64,000 nt of DNA. Source: Larus michahellis. Its lineage: Eukaryota; Chordata; Aves; Charadriiformes; Laridae. The translations under genes and the position numbers were made by a program. Position 1 is the first letter of the stretch. Every line of letters starts with the position of its first letter. Below, in pieces: positions 46,601 through 56,600 of this stretch. Below the pieces are notes generated by a model. It saw only the letters and a list, made by a program, of their open reading frames with translations, was not told the origin of the DNA and did not search any database. Location of the stretch: the NCBI RefSeq assembly GCF_964199755.1, contig NC_133911.1, forward strand, positions 3,375,001 to 3,439,000, given 5' to 3'.

Positions 46601-49600
46601 CATTGACTGGTGAGCTTACCCTGAGAAGCCTGTAGTTAAAAAGCCTCCTCAAGTTACCACACCACAACTCCAGCTCTAAAAGCGAGCTTCTAAGGGCTGT
46701 TGGCAACTGCAGTGTGTGCCACCCACGCCACACGTGCATCACTACTGTGTCATTTAAATTGACCTTTGTATAATGCACAAGTGAAACTACTGGGGCTGAT
46801 GCAATAGTAGAGAAGTGCATCTCTTCTGCTGCCTGTTCTCACGGCTTCTATGCAATAAAAACACCCAGGCAGGCCTGCGAGCTCCAGGCTGCTCATCTGT
46901 GTTTTGCTTTTTCTGTTATTCCTTTTCAAGAAAAAAAATACAAAACGGCGCTTCTTGAACTCCTCCAGTAATTAAGGCATTTGTGGGTAGAAAAGCATTT
47001 CCTGCTTGGAGAATTGGGATACAGTATACTGAAGATGAAATCTGTTGTTCTCATTCCATTCTTAGTCTGTAGAGAGAATATACTTCCTGCTTTCTGAGGC
47101 AAGAGATTAACTCTCCGTTATAAGGAAAAGAAAGTGGTCTTGCTTAACGCACTGACCTAGGGTGGGTAGAGATGCATTTCTTTACGAACTGCTAAAGTAA
47201 GTGTGAACAAGGCACACTACCCCTGTGGCAGTTCAAGATCTTTAGAGGGAATGTGTTACAGGATTGCAGGGTCTGAGAGCAATCTTAGGTGCGCTTTCAT
47301 GTCCTTAGGCATAGCACTAGTATGTAAAGATGCATGTACCAAGGTTGCACAACTTGTATTGTCTCCTCCACAGCCGAGGATGCAAATGAGTACTGGGATG
47401 GGGAAAAGCCTGTGATTGTTGCCCTAGAAGGCAGCACGGTGATGCTCCCCTGTGTGAACCGTAACCACATCTGGACCGAACGGCACAGTGAAGAGGAGCA
47501 ACAAGTGGTCCACTGGGACAGGCAGCCCCCAGGGGTTCCTCATGATCGGGCTGACCGCCTCATTGATCTGTACGCCTCTGGAGAGCGCCGTTCTTATGGA
47601 CCTCTCTTCATTCGTCAGAAGATGAACATCACTAACACAGCCTTTGCCCTGGGTGACTTTTCCCTGCGGATTTCAGAGCTGGAAAGTGCAGATGAAGGCA
47701 CTTACTCCTGCCACCTGCACCATCACTACTGTGGCCTGCATGAACGCAGGATCTACCAAGTCTTTGTGACGGAGCCAGTGAGAGAGAAGAAGGTGGTTAA
47801 CCTTACAACTCATAACATTGCCCCAGCTGTAGGTAAGTAGCCTCTGGAAATGGCTTTCCTGATTAAGGAAGACATAAATATCTACAGTTGCACCTTTGAG
47901 CTCTAAAGAGCTCAGTAGGCCACGGGACAGGAATATAACATGTTATTCCCCATCATCACCTCAGGAGGCTTTTGCTCCAAATGCCAAAATGTCCTTGCCT
48001 TCTCTGTCCCCTGCAGTGGTCTGCAGGGATCACTTAGTGCCAGCAGGAGGGAGCACGGCCAACACAACCCTGTGCCCTGCAGAAGTACCATAGACACCAC
48101 TGAAGTGACGGTGCCACTTAGAGCAACACTGAGGTTTCCTCTATGAATGTTTCTCACATTTGAGCCAGGGGCTATTCTTGCACATGAAGGTCGGAAAAGT
48201 AGATGGGGTTTTGCCTCCCGTGCTGCTAGAATATGACTCTAGTGTACAGGCTTGGTTGTTTGAGCTATTTCCATTATATCGGTATACCTGGAGCTGCACG
48301 CTTAGCAATACTGGTGAGCATTCTGTTGAGCTGCTTTAACACTGTGCTGCACCAAAAATGGTGTGTCCCACCCATCGGGGTTAATTACCCTGCTTGCCGT
48401 GCTGTAGTGACATCATGTCCAGCTTCTGTTTTTTTTGCCCCAGGGAAAATTCTGCAGCCCATTCTGCTCTGCAACGCTGACATGCCCTAAGGCAAACAAG
48501 CTGTTTTTCTAATAGGCTTCCTCTCCTGATTGCTTTTATGGAACTAGAGAAGGTATGGGGTGGGGATTGATTCTGCTTTGCTGTTACAACATGCCACTAA
48601 TCTCACCAGTGTAGATCATAAGCGTCACTCTCCCCTTTGTGCAGGGGTTTAGGCTGTGTAAGGTGCCAGACTGTGCAGAATCAAGCACCAGGAATTTTCC
48701 TCCACCCTTCAGCTTTTCCTTTTTTTTTTTTTTTTTAAACCAATTTTCAAATTTTCCACTGCAGTGAGCTATCATCTGACAGCCTGTCCAAACTCAAAAC
48801 CATCATACTTAGTTCAGGCAGAAAAACAAAATTAAAATCCAAAGTTTAATATTTTTTTAAGTCTTTTGGGTATAGTTCCTTATTAACATTTTAAAATATT
48901 CATTGTGGTTTAATATTTATTGGCTGCTTAATACAGAATTTTGACCTGCTTCATGCATTTTTAAATAGGTCTATTCTTCTTTAGCAATTGGCTTTTTCAA
49001 GTCACAGGAACCTAAACCTCCCCCCTGGGACTGAGGTTGGTGTCCAGAAAACCCAGGCAGTACTACAGAGAGGTGGCTGTTGGGGCTGAGCTGACTCGGA
49101 GGCCAGGACATACAAACATCAGTCTCCCTCCCATTGCCTTTTGCTGCCCTTGAGCCTTATCCAGATCGCATTGTGCAGATGGAAACTAGATCTTGTTTTC
49201 AGAGTTGCCCACCCAGGAATTTATTCCTCTCTCTCCTGCACGTTGTCCAAGTTGTTGCTGAATAGTTACTTACCTGCTCAGAAGTTAGACAGAACGTACA
49301 AGTAATTTAACCTGCTGGGGATGTCTTAGTTTGGCAGGAGTGCCCTCAGTGCCAGAGGAACTTGCCTTCCTGAGAAAAGCCATTTCCACTCTCAAAAAGA
49401 ACAGCCTTAGAAGCGCTTTGTGCCCTTCGGGCAGTGAACACTCAGATGGTCTGAGAGCACCACACACAAAAATGTGCTGAATCGATGGGAATGTGAAAGC
49501 AGCTGAGGCATCCGGAGTGCCTGTTTCAAACCCACTGCTGCTGAGGAGCCTGCTGGGACATGCCCTATTTGTGTACAGCAGGAAAGGCTGAGATACTGCC

Positions 49601-52600
49601 CCATCCCATGAAAAAACGTATAGAACTCTTCTGGGGATACAACATAAAGCCAAAATGAAACATCAGGAGATAACAAAAGCAAAGCAATGAGGTTTTTTCA
49701 GCAAGCAGCTATAGTTTCTGGCGTAGCTCCAAGGCCCGGAGCCATTTCCAGACAGGAAACTTCATCCTGTTTTGAATATAAGCACAAGCTCAATTCTGCT
49801 CTCAGTCTCAGCAGTGTAAATGTGGTGTATGTCTACTAACTCCGTGCATTTTGACTCTGCATTTGCTTTGGAGCATGTGATTGAAGAATGGAATCTGTTG
49901 TGTCTCATGCTTATTGCTAAACTATTCTCAGTGCTTTGCCAGCCTTGAAAAGAAAATGGGCCACGTACCCAGCATTTCTGAGCTCTCTTGGAAGAGCGCT
50001 CTCTGTTTTTCCCAGCAGAAGAATCTGACCCTTGACACTTTGGTAAAGCAATGTACGGGCACCTCTGTTCTAACTTTTTTTGCCCCCACCATTAAAACTT
50101 GTTTTTCAGTAGTTAAACCAGATCATGTGAGTAAATTAGAGGCAGATGGACACGCCATGTTGAGACATACTGAAAGATCAGCTCCTGGTTGCAGAATAAA
50201 CCTTCAGCACCTCAGCTTAAATTCTGATGTGACACTAGGATGAGGAGGAGAGTCTGTATGACTTTGGTGATACTATTCTAGGTGCTGCCATTCATCTGCT
50301 GAGTGTGATTGAATCAACCATTACTCTGTGCCTCAGTTTTCCCAATTATAAAATGGAATATAGTCCACTGCTTTCCTGGTGATGCGCTTTGAAGTTCTCC
50401 AGTGATGCTTTATCAAAACACTAGTATGACAAGTATTTTTAGTATTGCTTGATTGAGTTAGCCAAGGAGACCCAAAGTTACTGAGTCTAACTCTGCTCCT
50501 ATGCTATCTTGCAGTATTTGTGGGAAAGCAAAAAGCCAGGAATAGAATGCATTTATGTTTGCTGAATCCTGGCTCCACAGCGGCTCCAGTGACTACCATC
50601 TCATTATGGCAGCTGCTGAAGAAGCCCTTCATGACCTAGAGATTTGTTGAAGTAGAACTGTCACATAGACTGTTTGCAGCTTTGCAAGTTGGTTTTTTGG
50701 TTTGGTATTTTTTAACTTAGCAGCGGTGAAAAATACATGCTAGTTTTCAGCACTATAGCTAGCAAGCACACGGCATCTAGCAATGCCAGTAAAAAGCGGA
50801 GTGTTGCTGGAGTGGAGTGCTGGGCTACCAGAGCAGAGCGTATGCTAAAACGTCCCAATTTTCTAGGCCTGTTGTTAGCATTAGCAAATGATCATCTCCG
50901 CTTTCAAAGTGTTTATTCCAATCCACTGTCGTCTTATTTGATTTTATTGTTGGTGGGTTGGTGTTTTTAAATGCTGGAAACAAGCTACCTGACAAACTGA
51001 AACCAGTCGCTATGCCAGCAGTTCCAAAAATGTCAACATTTCTCTCGTTAGAACACATCTATTTGACGGTACTGTGGCTTTTGGGATTTTTTTCCCCCAT
51101 ATTTCCCCTTATTCTTCCTGAATAATTTACAGGGTTAAACTCCCAAGAGACTGGTTGGCCCAAAGACCATACTGGTTCTTGTCCGGTGCTTGATGAATGT
51201 TTCCTTCTGGGGGGAGAAAGTGTCACTTTTAGCTCTGTTTTGAAGAGAAAAGCCTCCCCCAGCACTGTGTGTCTCACGGGTTTGCTCTCTGTGCCTGGGC
51301 TGGATTTGTCCGTTCCTCTGACTATTGCAAGCACAGAAGTCGCTTCCTCTTTATATGTGTAAAACATTGACCTATTTATTTGAGATCGACAAAAATGTTC
51401 CACGTAAGAGTTTTGAGTTACCCTTCGCTGTGCTGTGGAACCGAAATGCTGCTGCACCCACAAATGGAATGGAATCTTGGCTTTTCTTTGTGGGTTTTTA
51501 TTTTATTTATTTTATTGATTTTTTTTTTTAACTTTATTTAAAAGGAAACTCATTCTTTGGCATTGAAAATTCCTCCCACTCTGTAAATTATAACCCTTGG
51601 CAGGGAGGGACTGCTTCATACTTTCGCTGTCTGGAGCCGAAGCACCATGGTGTGTGTGTTGTAAGGGACCCAGAGGAGGGTTGTGTTACCCTGCAGCAGG
51701 ACTCGGGGCTGTCTAGTGTGGCTTCTGGCCGTGCTCCCCCTCTGCAGGCACACACTGATAGCCAGGCAGCAGCGAGGGAGCGTGTGACAGTCACTGTTAA
51801 TACTTCACGCACCTGGGAAGTGTAACGGTCTTGTGAAGAGCACATTTTCCATCTGACAGAGGTGCAGTATGTTGTAAATTCGCAGCCATTTGCCCTTTGC
51901 TTCATGCAGTTCAGAAGAGTTTCCCACTGAACGTGAGTTTTGGGTCCACATATAGGCCCATGTGTGAGCGTGCTTTGCTTTGGATGCCAATTACAGTTAT
52001 CAGCCTGTTTCCTTTTTCTTTTCCGTCAGATCCAAATGTTGTCAGGGGCCACAACGTAATAAATGTCATCATCCCTGAGAGCCGGGTGCACTTCTTCCAG
52101 CAGCTGGGCTACGTCTTGGCAACTCTGCTGCTCTTCATTGTCTTCCTCATCATCATTGTCCTTGTCACCCGCAAGCGCCGGCAGAGAGGTAAGTGCTAGA
52201 AAAGACCAGCTCTGTAGTGCCTGTCATGGTATTCCGTGACAGGAGAGCTGATTCTGCAAATAATTACTGCAAAGCACGATGCTGAAGGCAGTGATCCTCT
52301 CCTGGAAAACCAGCAACCTACCCAGTGGGGAGTCTTTGCAGGTGCTGATGCCAAGAGAGAGTCATTAGTGTGGTGTAAATATTTCCAGGCCTTGATTTCC
52401 TGAGTTGCTTTGTTGTAAAGGAGAAGAAAATTAGAAGTGCTAGACACTTGCTTTTTACAAGTGGAATTTGTTTAGAGCAAAAGGCCCACGTGCATCCCTT
52501 AGACACTAAGATGTCGAAGTCCTTGCTGGACTCCCTGACTCTCTGTGTGTAATTAGATAAATAGGCACTGAGATCTTTTGGTGGATGCCACACAAAAAGC

Positions 52601-55600
52601 AAATACCAGGGAATGTCTGTCTTTTGCTGCGTTCTTTGCAGTATCACATTCATGCTTATTTACGTGTCAGGGGATTGGCACCAGCCACAAAATGGCTATC
52701 TCCACTTAACTCCACTTAAGTGGGGTTACTTTGCAGTTACAGAGGGAACGGACTCCTGCCCTGGCCTTTGAATGGAAAAGAGGAGCCTGAAATCCTCACT
52801 GCTTGCAGGGTGGGGTGAGACAGTAGTGTGGTTGGATACCTGGCGTGTGGGAGGCTGGTGGAAACCAGCATCTGTAGCATGCGATGGATGCAGGCCTAAG
52901 CAATGAGCTGGGCATGGGCAAGGGCAGCACCGGCACACGAGAGATGACAGGTGTGGTTAATATTTTTGTAATAAATGGGACGTGGAAAGAAATGAAATAT
53001 GGCAATTGCTGTAGTTTCTCGTGGCTGGTCATCCGTAGATCTGGGAAAACCACTGGAAGGCTGGTGGGTAAAGGAAAGGGAAGCTCCCTGTGGCAGTGGA
53101 ACACACTGGAGGGGTTGTGAAAGTGATCGTTGTAAGCATTGCAATCAGGAGCACTGTAAATAAGTACTAGGTGGTGTTGTTATCACTGTTGTCTGGGAGG
53201 GAGTGGTTGGACTGGGTACAACTGCTCATTCTGTTTCTTCTCCCTCTTTAGGTTATGAATACAACGTGAAAAAATATGGAGAGTGAGTATAATTACACAG
53301 GGTCTACTATCTGTGATTAGAATACATAACAATGAACTTAGGAGCCCCAGTCCTCAGCTGTCACTAAGTGCCTAAAGCAGCCGAGGATGTGGTTAGTACA
53401 AGTACAGCCACATAAAGCGTAGGCTGCTTGGTAGAGGTGATTCCTTGCTTTCCACCAATTCTTTTGCAGCTTTACACTCTAGTCATTATTAGTGTAATGT
53501 TCCCAGGAATATACACTTGAATAATGATTAGATATCAGGGAGCAACTTCCATGCTGCCGAAGTACGGAAGGAGAGAATGGTTTGTAGGGCTAATTTGCCA
53601 GTTGCATTTCCTCTCGTACTTTGGGAACCCATTCACAGATCATCTTTCTGGGAGATGTCATTAGGAGTTAGTGGTAAAGGGGTAGCGCACAGATCTACTG
53701 TAAACTCTACTGTGAGACTGGGGCCAAGATTGTGGAGCTGGGTTCCTTTGTGTTTTATTATATGTTATGAAAGTGGGAGAGATGGGGAAGTTCCAGTACA
53801 GATTGGCTCCCCATTGTCCTAAGCTCTGGACAAACACATGGTGGGGGAAAAAAGAGCCAGCTGGGCAGGGATCTCAAGGGGTTAATAGAAAAGATAGTAA
53901 AAGGGAGAGAGGAGAACTGGATTCACTAGTAAGCAGTATGACCTTCTGACATCTGTTTGGTAAGTTAGGGGCAAAGACAGGAAAAGTACCCATGGGCGAT
54001 GGCTGCCAATGCTGTTGTCTGTCTGTCACGCTTTCTCCAGGGAAGCCTGGTAGAAACCGGAAAGGATTCTGTAAAAATCACCAGTACTTAATGGAGAATG
54101 AAATCTTCTATGGATTTTTTTCAACTTTTCTTCAGATATACAGCAAATAAACAAGATAAATTAAGTTGTCTGAAGTAGTATTAGAAAAGCTATTGTGAAA
54201 AAGTGTGAAAGGAGCCAGTTACTAAAGGATATGACAATAACATTTTTCACTGTTATTCCTTTTTCAGGAAGGATGTGAATCTTAAAGAATTTACAGTCGA
54301 CACAACAGATCTGACTCAGTACAAAAGCGAAGACATCAGACTGGGTATGCATCAGCTTCAAACCAGCTTGAAACTTTTTTTTCTCTCTGCACGCCCAGTA
54401 AAGGTACAGCCTTTAGAAGAAGAAGCTGACAAACTTTAGGTCCCAAGCTACAGAATTGCTGTAAGGGCCCCAGTAAAGAAGAGGCAGATACAGAATCTGA
54501 AGTAAAGAACAAAAGAGTTGCAGAGGGTGGGTTACAAACCAGGACAGCAGCGAGTACAAATTCTTCTCTGTATGTCTTAGGGGAGCTCCCCTGTGAGCAA
54601 ATGCTTTGAATATCTGCAATAGTCACCTTCAGGTGAGCTTCGCATAGACGATCCAGAGCTTTTTGTTACATGCTGGAAGAATCTGTGGTGCCTATGAGGA
54701 GCAGGAAACTGAAATATGCATAACTGATTAGTGCCAGGGGCAAAAATTAAGTCATAGCAGCTTTCCTTTTCCTGCTGATTGGCTGAGTTACTCCTAGAGA
54801 TCTGGAGATGCCAGGCCTAGAGTGCTTCAAGGAAGGACTGATCACGTCTGCCTTGCCTGTAAAGTTTTGTTTTCTTTTAATGTTCTAATGGCTGTCTGAA
54901 TTATATTCCTCCCTTACACAGATTACAAAAACAACATCCTGAAGGAGAAGGCCGAGCAAGCCAGAAGCTTCCCAGCAAAGCACATTGATTTAGACAAAGG
55001 TAATAATGAACTGGTTCACCCTAATTGGTGGCTGCAGGAACCTTCTGATGGGTTGAAGGAGGGAGGAGGGAAGAACGCAGTTTAGCAGTGAGCTGACCAA
55101 GCCACAGCCGAATGAGGAATGATAAACATCATGAGAAATGACAGCAGGAATGAGAAGCTAGTTCCCTTCCTAGCCTTTCATCAGGGAGCCACAAGATGCA
55201 AGTAGTGATTAGGCTTTTAAAAACTTTTGGCGTGGTACAAATAGAATATTTTTTTATTGGAAAAAGAATGCCTTGCAGGGCTGGAATAGTGCATTCTGTA
55301 CTGTAACCTCAGAGGGAGATGTATCTCAAAAATGTCCTGGCATGAGTTTTGAGAAGAAAACACTGTGCAGAAGAGAATGGTTTGAGTTGAATTAATTTAT
55401 GTGTAATGGGCAGTCACTTACTTCATCCAGCAAAAGCAAACAACTCTCCCTCCCTAAGGGCTGAATCTCCTTTTGCTTATCCAGTATTAATCCGAGTATT
55501 ATGCCTCAGTTTTTAGAGTCACACTTATGTCAGGCAGTGCTTGTAAGAAGTTGTTAGGTTCCAGGACTCCTCCCCTATGAATTTAGAATATAATAAATGT

Positions 55601-55918
55601 CACTGAAATGATATCAAGAAGGGAATGGTCTGGAGAGTCCATGAGTTGCCTTAGACCTGCTGTTCTTGACGGAGTTCTCATGATACTTTCGCCTACATTC
55701 TGCAGAGAGGGTCTGTGCAATAATTTATACGCAGTATATCTCACTGTGGGTTTTATGAAGAGGATATTGGGGACGTGGTTGACTGCAAATGGTCACTTGT
55801 CACTGTATAACTAAGTCCATGTTACGGTGTGCTGCTTTGGATGGTTTGAAATCTCTCTTCAGGTACTGACCTCCATTTCAATTTGCTTTCAGATTTCAGG
55901 AAGGAATATTGTAAATGA
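37624..55918 (+). CDS. MXRA8: MXRA8 (limitrin/DICAM), two-Ig-domain surface protein (10 coding exons, 436 aa)
   Basis: The coding exons are 37624-37672, 44683-44703, 45133-45441, 46017-46118, 47374-47832, 52030-52188, 53252-53282, 54268-54344, 54922-54999 and 55893-55918. Together they give 1311 nt and 436 residues; mammalian MXRA8 is about 440. A signal peptide covers residues 1 to about 23. Ig domain 1 spans about 34-158 (C53-C138) and Ig domain 2 about 173-293 (C187-C273). Each domain carries the LHHHYC motif, whose cysteines (C145, C280) link the two domains head to head in the known mammalian structure. Sequons are N40, N120, N245 and N303. A transmembrane helix lies at about 339-359, then TRKRRQR and a cytoplasmic tail ending FRKEYCK. 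It is a type I membrane protein of adhesion and matrix biology (integrin alphaV-beta3 partner), and in mammals a receptor for arthritogenic alphaviruses. All introns are phase 1 except the one after exon 7 (phase 2). Confidence 0.96.
37673..44682 (+). other. MXRA8: MXRA8 intron 1 (7.0 kb)
   Basis: It separates the signal-peptide exon from the microexon. Apart from the CR1 tail at 44085-44118 I see no repeat or other gene. The minus-strand open frames (for example 41535-41828) have no recognisable product. Confidence 0.65.
44085..44118 (+). mobile_element. CR1 3'-end remnant
   Basis: AGAAGGTCCCTTCCAAC followed by CTATTCTATGAA is the last 30-odd bases of a CR1. It lies in MXRA8 intron 1, about 570 bp before the microexon. 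Confidence 0.65.
44683..44703 (+). CDS. MXRA8: MXRA8 exon 2, 21-nt microexon
   Basis: A 21-nt exon between acceptor CTGCTTTGACAG and donor CAG|GTAAGT. It is phase 1 on both sides and codes the end of the signal peptide (S-S-V-C-L-Y-S). It keeps the frame and fills the gap in the signal peptide that a direct exon 1-3 splice would leave. Confidence 0.85.
45133..45441 (+). CDS. MXRA8: MXRA8 exon 3 (most of Ig domain 1)
   Basis: Residues 24-126. It holds C53, the [16 protein letters not shown] strand, YSAGDQRVY and DGNFSLVIK. Sequons are NIS (40) and NFS (120). The acceptor is CTGGCTCTCAG and the donor AAAG|GTACTA. Confidence 0.95.
46017..46118 (+). CDS. MXRA8: MXRA8 exon 4 (end of Ig domain 1)
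   Basis: Residues 127-160. It carries [19 protein letters not shown] with the second canonical cysteine C138 and the interdomain C145. The acceptor is CTGTTGTACTAG and the donor AAAG|GTAGGT. Confidence 0.95.
47374..47832 (+). CDS. MXRA8: MXRA8 exon 5 (Ig domain 2)
   Basis: Residues 161-313, the whole second Ig domain in one exon. It holds YWDGEK, C187, [38 protein letters not shown] and [14 protein letters not shown] (C273, C280). The stalk with sequon N303 follows. The donor is TAG|GTAAGT. Confidence 0.97.
47833..52029 (+). other. MXRA8: MXRA8 intron 5 (4.2 kb)
   Basis: It lies between the Ig domain 2 exon and the transmembrane exon. It holds the MIR-like remnant at 50325-50430, a T tract at 48719-48736 and AT-rich sequence at 48830-48960. 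No further exon was recognised. Confidence 0.65.
50325..50430 (-). mobile_element. MIR-like SINE remnant in MXRA8 intron 5
   Basis: TGTGCCTCAGTTTTCCCAAT then TATAAAATGGAATA is the inverted MIR core (gtgcctcagtttcc..tgtaaaatgggg). The following bases are too diverged to place. Confidence 0.55.
52030..52188 (+). CDS. MXRA8: MXRA8 exon 6 (stalk and transmembrane helix)
   Basis: Residues 314-366: juxtamembrane [15 protein letters not shown], then [15 protein letters not shown] leading into a strongly hydrophobic helix rich in I, V and L, and the basic stop-transfer TRKRRQR. Confidence 0.97.
53252..53282 (+). CDS. MXRA8: MXRA8 exon 7, 31-nt
   Basis: Codes [10 protein letters not shown] and two bases of the next codon. 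It is the only exon that changes phase (1 to 2). The acceptor is CTCCCTCTTTAG and the donor GA|GTGAGT. Confidence 0.93.
54268..54344 (+). CDS. MXRA8: MXRA8 exon 8
   Basis: Residues 377-402: [10 protein letters not shown]... to YKSEDIRL, a conserved part of the cytoplasmic tail. The acceptor is CCTTTTTCAG and the donor CTGG|GTATGC. Confidence 0.95.
54922..54999 (+). CDS. MXRA8: MXRA8 exon 9
   Basis: Residues 403-428: [15 protein letters not shown]... to HIDLDK. This is the most conserved tail block across vertebrates. The acceptor is CCCTTACACAG and the donor AAAG|GTAATA. Confidence 0.96.
55893..55918 (+). CDS. MXRA8: MXRA8 exon 10 (C-terminus)
   Basis: A 26-nt coding end, DFRKEYCK and TGA. 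The acceptor is CAATTTGCTTTCAG. The penultimate cysteine is kept as in mammals. Confidence 0.95.
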
Positions 55919-56280
55919 AGACGTTCCCAAGCTGCTGGCTGGACCAGAAGCTTCAATCAAAGATAGATAAATGGAAGAGAGATGCCTTTTCTTAATACCA
56001 TGTCCCTCCAGTTACCATAGGTTTTTTTCACGTAGACTTTCTCCCCACTAAGCACAAGGGTATTTGCAAGTGCTTCTTGAAAGAGTTAGACCATCTGTCT
56101 TGTGTTCACTTATGGTGGGTTTGGGTCGCCTTTTCTTCTTCTGTTCTCCCAGTCCTCCATTCCCCTTTTCTTTCTTGATATTATTGTTGGTTTTATGCAT
56201 CAATGATTTTTATGAGCTGAATCAGCAGGCCTTTTGCTTTGATGTTACTGCTTTAAATAAACCAACCTGCATCACTAATC
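55919..56280 (+). other. MXRA8: MXRA8 3' UTR with polyadenylation signal
   Basis: About 340 nt of non-coding sequence ends at the canonical AATAAA at 56256-56261. Confidence 0.7.
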
Positions 56281-56394
56281 TTGAGCCATCATTATATCAG
56301 GCATTTTTCCATGTAGTGTATTCATCAGAAAAAATAATAGCAAAGCCTGATTGTGATCTCCAATAGGCTGGCGTAAATCAGGAGGAGCAGTACT

Positions 56395-56600
56395 GTCACA
56401 TAGCACTTTACATATTCCAGGGGAAGTACAAAGAGTACACCCCTTCACAAATGACGATGGAAATACCTCATTTTATGAATGGGGAAATGTCAATATCCTC
56501 ATTTTACAGGGAAAAGGGAGGCACACAAGTGACCAAGGGTAGGGTTGGGATCAGCTCCAAAGAGCTCTGGAAGCCTGACTCTGTATTTCTCGCTCTGAGC
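56395..56600 (+). mobile_element. MIR-like SINE remnant
   Basis: TAGCACTTTACATATTC, then ATATCCTCATTTTACAGGG, GGAGGCACACAAGTGACC, and later AGCTCTGGAAGCCTGACTCTG follow the order of the MIR consensus (gcgctttacat, ctcattttacagat, gaggcacag.gtgac, gtctgactcc). This is the best-kept MIR-like copy in the window. Confidence 0.65.

Noticed and set aside
48038-48055. CTCF-like CCAGCAGGAGGGAGC in MXRA8 intron 5
   Set aside because: It has mismatches in the most constrained GGC part of the core; weaker than the sites reported.
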